5,769 nucleotides of DNA from CAZDRI01 sp964508055. GTDB taxonomy: Bacteria > Pseudomonadota > Gammaproteobacteria > PS1 > Pseudothioglobaceae. The position numbers and the translations under genes are program-made. The stretch lies in NCBI GenBank assembly GCA_964508055.1, contig CAZDRI010000047.1:1-5769 (forward strand), in the 5' to 3' direction. Under the pieces are notes generated by a model. It saw only the letters and a program-made list of their open reading frames with translations, was not told the origin of the DNA and made no database searches. Of the stretch, positions 1 through 4,332 are shown one piece after another. Position 1 is the first letter of the stretch; each line of letters starts with the position of its first letter.

Positions 1-55
1 GACTGGTATAAACGCTAGTCAATTGGGTGTGGTGCACTTATGAGTTGAATCCACC
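1..55 (+). mobile_element. Right end of an IS30-type insertion sequence (partial)
   Basis: The first ~55 bases look like the terminal inverted repeat of an IS30-family element whose body lies to the left of the window. Read inward from position 55 on the minus strand, the end starts GGTGGATTCAACTC. The GATTCAA core close to the tip is, from memory, typical of IS30-family ends. The last in-frame stop of a plus-strand coding tail lies inside this end, as is usual in the family, where the transposase gene runs almost to the tip. The boundary at ~55 is inferred because the LysE-family exporter coding sequence on the other strand stops making sense exactly here. The opposite end and the target duplication cannot be seen, so family assignment is tentative. 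Confidence 0.45.
2..43 (+). CDS. C-terminal tail of a probable IS30-family transposase (partial)
   Basis: The frame beginning at base 2 encodes TGINASQLGVVHL and then TGA at 41-43. A transposase frame ending inside the terminal repeat, with a hydrophobic G-V-(V/A)-(L/H) tail, fits the way IS30-family transposases end. Only 13 residues are visible, with no catalytic residue, so the call rests mainly on position within the inferred insertion-sequence end. It could equally be a chance open frame. Confidence 0.28.
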   Translation, partial: TGINASQLGVVHL

Positions 56-504
56 GGTATTAAAAAAACTGTGGAAAATATCAAAGCATTTAATATCATA
101 TTATCTTCAAAGAAAAAAGCACCTAATGCCCCTGTAGGCACAGTTAAATACACTTTTGGATTTGAAAGAGAAAGCATAGTCATATGTTTTAAGTTAAAAG
201 ATATTTTCTTACTTTTTGTATGCAAATAAAAAGACTTAATACCTAAATATATTATGAAAGAACCTCCAATAAAATAAAGTGGTATGAATAAATTTTCATT
301 GATGTAGCCAAAAGCATATACAGCCATAGCTAATACAAAAGAATGAGTGCTAAATACTAAACATACATAAATTAAATAATCACGGTAAATTTTTAAACTT
401 GTTCTTTGAGTGTGATAATTCATCCATGCCATCCAAAATGGACCAGGAGAAAAAGCAAAAGAAAACCAAAAAATTGCAGTTAATATTACTGCTTCATTAT
501 TCAT
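19..504 (-). CDS. LysE/RhtB-family amino-acid exporter, 3' end truncated by an insertion (probable pseudogene)
   Basis: This is an inner-membrane protein of the LysE/RhtB translocator family, which exports amino acids or related small molecules; the substrate cannot be read from the sequence. Residues 19-22 carry the family's SPGP motif in the first hydrophobic segment. A YLGIKSF motif ends the third segment (86-92), and LSNPKVYL (113-120) is the typical post-loop N-P-K motif before the C-terminal helices. Hydrophobic segments lie near residues 5-25, 43-67, 72-92 and 115-150. Family members are usually ~200 residues with about six helices, but recognisable sequence stops near residue 150. The last ~11 residues (VDSTHKCTTPN) are polar and encoded by the insertion-sequence end. 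The last one to two helices are therefore missing and the product is probably non-functional. The ATG start is preceded by a weak AGG eight bases upstream. Confidence 0.8.
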   Translation of the reverse strand: MNNEAVILTAIFWFSFAFSPGPFWMAWMNYHTQRTSLKIYRDYLIYVCLVFSTHSFVLAMAVYAFGYINENLFIPLYFIGGSFIIYLGIKSFYLHTKSKKISFNLKHMTMLSLSNPKVYLTVPTGALGAFFFEDNMILNALIFSTVFLIPVDSTHKCTTPN

Positions 505-546
505 AAAGCCAGCCTAACAAAAAAAGATTATTGATGATACCAAAAA

Positions 547-575
547 ATTATAAAACCAAACAAAATCTCTAATAA
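547..575 (-). promoter_or_regulatory. Candidate sigma70 promoter of the LysE-family gene
   Basis: Read on the minus strand there is a perfect TATAAT -10 box (547-552). Seventeen bases further upstream is a poor -35 box, TTATTA (570-575). Transcription would start near 540, giving a leader of about 35 nt before the ATG at 504. In sequence this AT-rich a TATAAT is cheap, so confidence is moderate. Confidence 0.4.
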
Positions 576-577
576 AC

Positions 578-729
578 TAAGACCATTGCAAAATAGCTTA
601 TTGGGGATGGAGTTTGAGGAAGGGGAGATACATTGTTTCTTAAATTATTGATTTTACTCCCCTTCCTCATACAAACAACTTGGGTAAAGATGTTGTGAAA
701 TGTGCTTTTTACATTTTGCAACACTCTTA
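578..729. mobile_element. MITE-like element or insertion-sequence remnant, ~150 bp
   Basis: The ends form an imperfect inverted repeat. The left end (578-594) reads TAAGA-ccA-TTGCAAAAT. The right end (713-729), reverse-complemented, reads TAAGA-gtG-TTGCAAAAT, giving 14 of 17 matches. The GACCATTGCAAAA-type tip is reminiscent, from memory, of IS5-family ends (the IS1031-like group). The flanking TA or TAA at both sides could be a target duplication. There is no transposase inside. The interior has unusually G-rich and C-rich stretches for this genome and a perfect 13-bp inverted repeat. The element sits between the disrupted exporter and aat, and its right end is only ~40 bp from the aat start, so it may have replaced or altered the aat promoter region. 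Confidence 0.45.
615..669. repeat. Perfect 13-bp inverted repeat (hairpin) inside the MITE-like element
   Basis: TGAGGAAGGGGAG at 615-627 is exactly reverse-complementary to CTCCCCTTCCTCA at 657-669. The 29-nt loop contains a further AAAT/ATTT pairing (642-645 with 651-654). The arms are far more GC-rich than their surroundings, so chance formation is unlikely. As RNA it would be a strong hairpin on either strand, but it has no adjoining U-tract. Confidence 0.8.
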
Positions 730-768
730 AACTAAAATAAGTTGCTAAACTATTTTTAAAAATAAACA

Positions 769-1410
769 ATGCTTAATTATTTACTAAAAAACGATAAATT
801 TCCAGATATAGAAAATGCTCTTAAAGCCCCTAATGGACTATTAGCGATTAGTGATGATTTATCAACCGAAAGATTATTAGATGCTTATAAAAAAGGTATA
901 TTTCCTTGGTTTAATGAAGGTGAACCAGTGCTATGGTTCTCACCAAATCCAAGAATGGTAATAGATAAAAACAGCTTAAAAATAGCAAAAAGTTTAAAAA
1001 AACTCATTAATACAGCTAAATATCAAATAAAAATTAACTCTCAATTTGACGCTGTAATTAAAAACTGTGCAACTATTAAAAGAGATGATGATGGTACTTG
1101 GATTAATTCTAAAATGATTAAAGCATATACAAAACTCTATCATTTAGGCTATGCTAAAAGTGTAGAAGTATATGAAGATAATAATTTAATTGGCGGGCTA
1201 TACGGAGTAAGTATGGCTAAAGTTTTCTTTGGTGAATCAATGTTTTATCTAAAACCCAATGCATCAAAAATTGCATTAGTCCACTTAGTTAATAATATGG
1301 ATTATGAATTAATAGATTGTCAAGTGGAAACTGAGCATTTAAAAAGTTTAGGAGCATATAACTTAGTTAGAAAAGACTTTATAACTAAAATGCAAAAATT
1401 ACTAATTTAG
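769..1410 (+). CDS. aat: Leucyl/phenylalanyl-tRNA--protein transferase
   Basis: Aat moves Leu or Phe from its aminoacyl-tRNA onto the N-terminal Lys or Arg of proteins, making a type-2 N-degron that ClpS delivers to ClpAP in the cytoplasm. The 213 residues match the family along their length: PNGLLAISDDLS (21-32), GIFPWF (43-48), the WFSPNPR equivalent of E. coli WWSPDPR (56-62), GTWI (109-112), SVEVYEDNNLIGGLYGV (131-147), FFGESMF (153-159), ASK..L (165-170) and LIDCQV (181-186). The last holds the Asp and Gln equivalent to the catalytic-site D186/Q188 of E. coli. The protein ends just after the RKDF stretch and is ~20 residues shorter at the C-terminus than E. coli Aat (234). No Shine-Dalgarno sequence precedes the ATG. 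The gene converges on the toxin gene with only 13 bp between stop codons. Identification is firm. Confidence 0.97.
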   Translation: MLNYLLKNDKFPDIENALKAPNGLLAISDDLSTERLLDAYKKGIFPWFNEGEPVLWFSPNPRMVIDKNSLKIAKSLKKLINTAKYQIKINSQFDAVIKNCATIKRDDDGTWINSKMIKAYTKLYHLGYAKSVEVYEDNNLIGGLYGVSMAKVFFGESMFYLKPNASKIALVHLVNNMDYELIDCQVETEHLKSLGAYNLVRKDFITKMQKLLI

Positions 1411-1423
1411 GGAAAGATAATAC

Positions 1424-1828
1424 TTAATTATTATGTCCTCCAAAATTAAATTTATAAAATTCTTTAATTCCAAATGGAGTATGCTTTGATTTTAGTAAAC
1501 CTAAGCATATACGATTAAAAATGCTGTCTTTTATAGGTTCTAAAGATTTAAAACTAAGTTTATTTAGCTCATTTACTGAGAAAACTTTACTATGCCTATA
1601 AGCTATATAGCTTTTTTTATTAATAAAAGAATGGCAATTTTTAGCTAAAACACAAGTACTATCATAATAATAATTATTACAACTTGATATATTAACTGTT
1701 AATATTTTATTATCTTTATTGGGTTTTGTAATAATGATAAAAAGGTGCTTTAAGTCTGGATTATCTTTTTTTGGTGTTGGTAATAGTATTGTTGCTTTTG
1801 GTATAGGTATAGGTATAGGTATAAACAA
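1424..1828 (-). CDS. Candidate toxin partner of the Panacea antitoxin (small uncharacterised protein, TTG start)
   Basis: This 134-codon frame starts 5 bp after the stop of the upstream Panacea antitoxin gene on the same strand, in the antitoxin-then-toxin order common for such operons. Visible features are a beta-rich start (ATILLP, 12-17; KHLFIIIT, 27-34; ILTVNISS, 42-49), a D-S-T-C-V-L block (56-61), H-S-F-I...K-S-Y-I-A-Y-R (66-78) and a C-terminal helical stretch ending TPFGIKEFYK. From memory, small proteins with this D-x-T-C-x-L / H-x-F-[IV] / S-Y-x-x-Y pattern recur next to DUF4065 genes, and some are labelled PemK-like. I cannot confirm the fold or activity. The frame contains no ATG anywhere. 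The only sensible start is TTG at 1828, followed by an (IP)4 stretch encoded by a hexamer repeat. It may be poorly expressed or a decaying gene. Confidence 0.62.
   Translation of the reverse strand: MFIPIPIPIPKATILLPTPKKDNPDLKHLFIIITKPNKDNKILTVNISSCNNYYYDSTCVLAKNCHSFINKKSYIAYRHSKVFSVNELNKLSFKSLEPIKDSIFNRICLGLLKSKHTPFGIKEFYKFNFGGHNN
1800..1823. repeat. Tandem hexamer (GGTATA)x4 at the toxin 5' end
   Basis: Four perfect GGTATA copies lie in direct tandem, one codon after the TTG start of the toxin frame, encoding Ile-Pro four times on the minus strand. A gain or loss of one unit changes the protein by two residues without shifting the frame. It could change start-region RNA structure or the effective ribosome-binding region. 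Confidence 0.9.
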
Positions 1829-1833
1829 AACAA

Positions 1834-2391
1834 TTAAAACATTTCACTAATAGCGTTTTGTTCTTCTATTCTTTTAGTCAACATAGAAGCCTCTTTTTTG
1901 TTTTTACCTAAAGCTACAAAAATATCATAATAATTAATAGGTATTGACGAGCCGTTAGGGTCTTTCCATTCAGGGCATATTTCTGTGTTGGGTTGTAAAT
2001 CAGCTAACTCAAATCCACTTTTATTACCATATTCTTTTAGAACATCATCAATAATTTCTAAATCGGCATTGCTCAAACTGTCAAAGTCATTTTTTGACGA
2101 TATTTCTTTTTTTAATGATAATTTGTGATTACTTCTGTCAGATATCCAACTATCCCAGCCACCAGGTTGAGATTTAATACTGCCAGTAGATAGACTATAA
2201 GTATTTGATAAAACCATGCCATGTGGCATTGCAACCATATTATCATACGATATGGGCTCACCGTATTTTACTAATGAGGCTCTATCAACAAAATAAAGCA
2301 ACTTCATTAACTTTAAAATATCCATAGTTTTATTACTTTCTTTTGAGAGGATATATCCAGCTACTTGGGATGTTTTTATTTCATCTAACAT
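1834..2391 (-). CDS. Panacea-domain (DUF4065/SocA-like) antitoxin
   Basis: The 185-residue protein carries the Panacea domain, known as a versatile antitoxin domain that neutralises many unrelated toxins (the SocA/GepA family). The N-terminal half shows the signature: KLMKLLYFVDRASLVKYGEPI (27-47) then MVAMPHGMVLSNTY (52-65), where most members have a Pro instead of Met after HG. The C-terminal half has LSNADLEIIDDVLKEYG (106-122) and PEWKDPNGSS.PI (140-152), which defines a recognisable subgroup. It is soluble, with no signal peptide. It is first in a two-gene minus-strand operon with the candidate toxin, placed between aat and rpsO. The ATG has no Shine-Dalgarno sequence, and a perfect -10 box ends only six bases before it, so the mRNA may be leaderless. 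A palindrome overlapping that box suggests autoregulation. The domain call is solid; the antitoxin role is inferred from family and context. Confidence 0.88.
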   Translation of the reverse strand: MLDEIKTSQVAGYILSKESNKTMDILKLMKLLYFVDRASLVKYGEPISYDNMVAMPHGMVLSNTYSLSTGSIKSQPGGWDSWISDRSNHKLSLKKEISSKNDFDSLSNADLEIIDDVLKEYGNKSGFELADLQPNTEICPEWKDPNGSSIPINYYDIFVALGKNKKEASMLTKRIEEQNAISEMF

Positions 2392-2397
2392 AAGTTC

Positions 2398-2403
2398 ATT
2401 ATA
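2398..2403 (-). promoter_or_regulatory. -10 box of the antitoxin-toxin operon
   Basis: On the minus strand TATAAT (2398-2403) ends six bases before the antitoxin ATG, so transcription should begin at or next to the start codon, giving a leaderless or near-leaderless transcript. This agrees with the absence of a Shine-Dalgarno sequence. No good -35 box is found 16-18 bp upstream. A TGACA-like sequence near 2437-2441 is too far away for the usual spacing. Confidence 0.45.
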
Positions 2404-2415
2404 TAGTGGCTATAT
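2401..2415. promoter_or_regulatory. Candidate operator palindrome over the antitoxin promoter
   Basis: ATATAG-TGG-CTATAT is a perfect 6-bp inverted repeat around a 3-bp centre. It overlaps the upstream half of the operon's -10 box. That is where a dimeric repressor, possibly the antitoxin or toxin-antitoxin complex itself, would block RNA polymerase. AT-rich sequence forms short palindromes readily, so this is a hypothesis based on placement. Confidence 0.4.
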
Positions 2416-2441
2416 TAAGCTTTACTTATTTTTTATTGTCA

Positions 2442-2482
2442 TAACTAGTATTTTAAGCAGTTTAAAATTGCTCAACTAGTTA
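2442..2482. repeat. Composite hairpin (nested inverted repeats)
   Basis: TAACTAGT (2442-2449) pairs perfectly with ACTAGTTA (2475-2482). Immediately inside it ATTTTAA (2450-2456) pairs perfectly with TTAAAAT (2462-2468) around a GCAGT loop. The outer and inner arms are stacked on the left and separated by a 6-nt bulge (2469-2474) on the right, so 15 bp can form in 41 nt. It lies ~50 bp upstream of the antitoxin start. No U-tract follows on either strand, so it is not an ordinary terminator. Confidence 0.7.
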
Positions 2483-2800
2483 AGACCCTTAATTAATTGT
2501 TAGTTACAAACTATATTGATTAATCTAGAATGATATATTTAAGTTCAGAAATATATTGCACTTTTGCTTAACAGGTAAGAAACTTAACAATGCAGTAAAA
2601 ATACAAAATATTATGCTTTTGTGATAAACAGCTACTTTTGATGCCTTTAATGTTAAAAAATGCACTTTATATCGTTAGAAATCAAAATTAAAGGACAGTG
2701 GCATAATAGCTTTAAATGACAAACATAAAGCACTAATAAACAAAAGAAAACGAAAAAAATTATAAAAAAAAATGCTAAATGTATTGGTCGCATACAATTA

Positions 2801-2834
2801 TTTTATTATTTATAAATGTTTTATTATTTATAAA
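2801..2834. repeat. Two direct copies of a 16-nt AT repeat, 18-bp period
   Basis: TTTTATTATTTATAAA occurs exactly at 2801-2816 and again at 2819-2834, separated by two bases. The pair lies directly upstream of the rpsO -10 box, where an AT-rich UP element or a protein site would be expected. The 18-bp period is not an integral number of helical turns (about 1.7). It may equally be a slippage duplication. Confidence 0.85.
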
Positions 2835-2842
2835 AATATAAG

Positions 2843-2848
2843 TATAAT
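2843..2848 (+). promoter_or_regulatory. rpsO: Candidate -10 box of the rpsO promoter
   Basis: A perfect TATAAT (2843-2848) lies 30 bp upstream of the rpsO ATG, predicting a start near 2855 and a leader of ~24 nt. The -35 region (TTTATT, 2820-2825, 17-bp spacer) is poor and falls inside the second copy of the AT-rich direct repeat. Confidence 0.42.
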
Positions 2849-2878
2849 TTTGAGGTTTTACTTTATTTAAAATTAGTT

Positions 2879-3148
2879 ATGAATTTAGATACTAAAACTA
2901 AGCAAGAAATTATTGATGATTTTAAATTATCAGAAGATGATACCGGCTCAGCAAATGTGCAAGTAGCCCTACTTACCAGCCGCATTAAACATTTAGCGAA
3001 GCATTTTAAAATTCATAAAAAAGACCTACATTCAAGAAAAGGATTATTAAGACTAGTTAGTAAAAGAAAAAAGCTATTAGCATATTTGAAAAATAAAGAT
3101 AACAAGCATTATGCTGAACTAATATCAAAATTAGGACTTAGAAAATAA
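2879..3148 (+). CDS. rpsO: 30S ribosomal protein S15
   Basis: S15 is a primary 16S rRNA-binding protein of the small subunit. It binds the three-way junction of the central domain and helps form an intersubunit bridge. The 89 residues equal the usual length and align end to end with E. coli S15. They include DDTGSANVQVALLTSRI (20-36), HFKIHKKDLHSRKGLL (42-57), which holds the conserved RNA-contacting H42, H46, D49 and S52 (numbered with the initiator Met), and the LGLRK C-terminus. The protein is rich in Lys. No Shine-Dalgarno sequence is evident; the only GAGG is ~25 nt upstream. In many gammaproteobacteria rpsO is followed by pnp, but here the next gene is prfB, 38 bp downstream. Whether the E. 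coli-type autoregulatory pseudoknot exists in the leader could not be judged. Confidence 0.98.
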   Translation: MNLDTKTKQEIIDDFKLSEDDTGSANVQVALLTSRIKHLAKHFKIHKKDLHSRKGLLRLVSKRKKLLAYLKNKDNKHYAELISKLGLRK

Positions 3149-3152
3149 ACTA

Positions 3153-3174
3153 AAAAGTCCGAGCATAGGCTTTT
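3153..3174 (+). terminator. Weak hairpin between rpsO and prfB (possible attenuator or terminator)
   Basis: AAAAGTC (3153-3159) pairs with GGCTTTT (3168-3174), including one G-U pair, around an 8-nt loop. The A and U tracts form part of the stem rather than trailing it, as in many bidirectional or weak intrinsic terminators. Stability is low because four of seven pairs are A-U. It could trim or attenuate rpsO transcripts so that prfB gets only part of the flow. Confidence 0.35.
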
Positions 3175-3186
3175 AAATTATATTAC

Positions 3187-4281
3187 ATGGAACTTGCTCA
3201 AGTCTATCAACAAATAACTGATTTAACTCAAAGGATAAATACCTTAACAGAACATCTCAATCTTGAAGAAAAAAAACACAGATTAGAAGAGTTGACTTTA
3301 GAATTGGAAAATCCTAATATTTGGGATGAACCTAACAAAGCTCAAACTATCAGCAAAGAAAAATCAAACTTAGAAACAATATGTAATACTCTTAAAAATA
3401 TTAGTAGCAACATTATTGATATAAAAGAGATATTAGAACTTGCAGAAGCGGAAAATGACGAGGCTACTGCAAATAGCATTGAAAAAGAATTAAAAGAATT
3501 AGAAAAAAGTATTTTTGATTTAGAATTTCAAAAAATGTTTTCTGGTGAAATGGATATAAACCCTGCTTATTTAGATATCCAATCTGGCTCTGGAGGGACA
3601 GAAGCACAAGATTGGGCAGAGATGTTGCTTAGAATGTATTTAAGGTGGGGAGAGATTCATAATTTTAAAGTAAAACTTTTAGAAGTATCGCCTGGAGATG
3701 TTGCAGGAATTAAATCTGCTACTATATATTTTCAAGGCGAATATGCATTTGGGTGGTTACGAACAGAAATAGGTATTCATCGTTTGGTGCGAAAATCACC
3801 ATTTAATGCTAATAATAAACGACACACTTCATTTGCTAGTGTATTTGTATCCCCAGAAGTAGATGATAATATAGATATTGATATTAATCCATCTGATTTG
3901 CGTATAGATACTTATAGAGCATCAGGTGCTGGTGGTCAGCATGTAAATAAAACAGAATCAGCTGTTAGGATTACCCATTTACCAACAAATACAGTGGTGC
4001 AATGTCAAGATGGTAGATCTCAACATGCTAATAAAGACCAAGCAATGAAACAATTAAAATCTAAGTTATATGAATTAGAGATACAAAAACAAAATGAATT
4101 AAAACAAGATTTAGAAGACACTAAATCAGATATAGGCTGGGGACATCAAATCCGTTCTTATGTTTTAGACCAGTCTAGAATTAAAGACTTGAGAACAGGG
4201 ATTGAAAATACTGATACTCAATCAGTATTAGATGGTAATTTAGATAAATTTATTGAGGCAAGTTTAAAAGCGGGGCTATAA
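3187..4281 (+). CDS. prfB: Peptide chain release factor 2 (RF2), without programmed frameshift
   Basis: RF2 recognises UGA and UAA in the ribosomal A site and triggers hydrolysis of the finished peptide. The 364 residues match E. coli RF2 (365) throughout. There is a coiled N-terminal domain 1 (to ~110), then MFSGEMD.NPAYLDIQSGSGGTEAQDWA (117-143), the codon-reading tripeptide SPF (204-206), which is specific to RF2, and RASGAGGQHVNKTESAVR (244-261) with the catalytic GGQ at 249-251, the Gln being the usual PrmC methylation target. The end reads IEASLKAGL. Residue A245 aligns with E. coli position 246, where K-12 has the less active Thr. The N-terminus is read in one frame: at the E. coli frameshift site the codons are CAT CTC AAT CTT GAA, with no in-frame UGA. 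The gene lies between rpsO and gor and has no clear Shine-Dalgarno sequence. Confidence 0.97.
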   Translation: MELAQVYQQITDLTQRINTLTEHLNLEEKKHRLEELTLELENPNIWDEPNKAQTISKEKSNLETICNTLKNISSNIIDIKEILELAEAENDEATANSIEKELKELEKSIFDLEFQKMFSGEMDINPAYLDIQSGSGGTEAQDWAEMLLRMYLRWGEIHNFKVKLLEVSPGDVAGIKSATIYFQGEYAFGWLRTEIGIHRLVRKSPFNANNKRHTSFASVFVSPEVDDNIDIDINPSDLRIDTYRASGAGGQHVNKTESAVRITHLPTNTVVQCQDGRSQHANKDQAMKQLKSKLYELEIQKQNELKQDLEDTKSDIGWGHQIRSYVLDQSRIKDLRTGIENTDTQSVLDGNLDKFIEASLKAGL

Positions 4282-4322
4282 GATTAGAATTTTTACAACA
4301 CCCTTTAACTATATTTATTAAC

Positions 4323-4327
4323 AAGGA
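4323..4327 (+). promoter_or_regulatory. gor: Shine-Dalgarno site of gor
   Basis: AAGGA lies five bases before the gor ATG at 4333, a near-ideal anti-16S match and spacing. It is the clearest ribosome-binding site in the window and fixes the gor start. The other genes have weak or no such site. Confidence 0.75.
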
Positions 4328-4332
4328 ATATT

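Larger units (their letters stand above)
2392..2878. other. 487-bp AT-rich intergenic region without a convincing gene
   Basis: No tRNA cloverleaf or known RNA gene could be recognised here. The open frames are very short or low-complexity. Apart from the antitoxin promoter, its palindrome and the composite hairpin at the left, and the direct repeat and rpsO promoter at the right, the middle (about 2485-2790) has no feature I can support. It could be a decayed gene, or the long regulatory leader of rpsO, but no recognisable protein similarity remains. Confidence 0.6.

Noticed and set aside
728..768. Promoter for aat in the 40 bp before its start
   Set aside because: TTGCTA and several A/T-only -10-like strings exist, but no pair has acceptable spacing, so no site is called.
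569..769. 66-residue minus-strand open frame opposite the exporter-aat spacer
   Set aside because: It runs through the MITE-like element, including both hairpin arms and both tips. It has no ribosome-binding site and no recognisable domain.
1417..1434. ATAATA/TATTAT inverted repeat between the convergent aat and toxin genes as a bidirectional terminator
   Set aside because: Only six A-U pairs and no T-run on either side. Such palindromes are frequent in sequence this AT-rich.
1826..1846. Programmed frameshift fusing the antitoxin to the toxin
   Set aside because: The toxin frame is -1 relative to the antitoxin, and the overlap open in both frames is very short. The TTTT run there would favour +1, not -1, slippage, so separate initiation at TTG is simpler.
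2641..2691. Short plus-strand frame beginning MPLMLKNALY
   Set aside because: Only 16 codons, with no ribosome-binding site or similarity; expected by chance.
2485..2790. tRNA, small RNA or riboswitch in the long spacer
   Set aside because: No cloverleaf, T-loop motif, terminator or known aptamer consensus could be found by eye on either strand.
2772..2873. 33-codon plus-strand frame rich in Ile, Tyr and Phe upstream of rpsO
   Set aside because: Its composition follows directly from the duplicated AT block, it overlaps the rpsO promoter, and it has no Shine-Dalgarno site.
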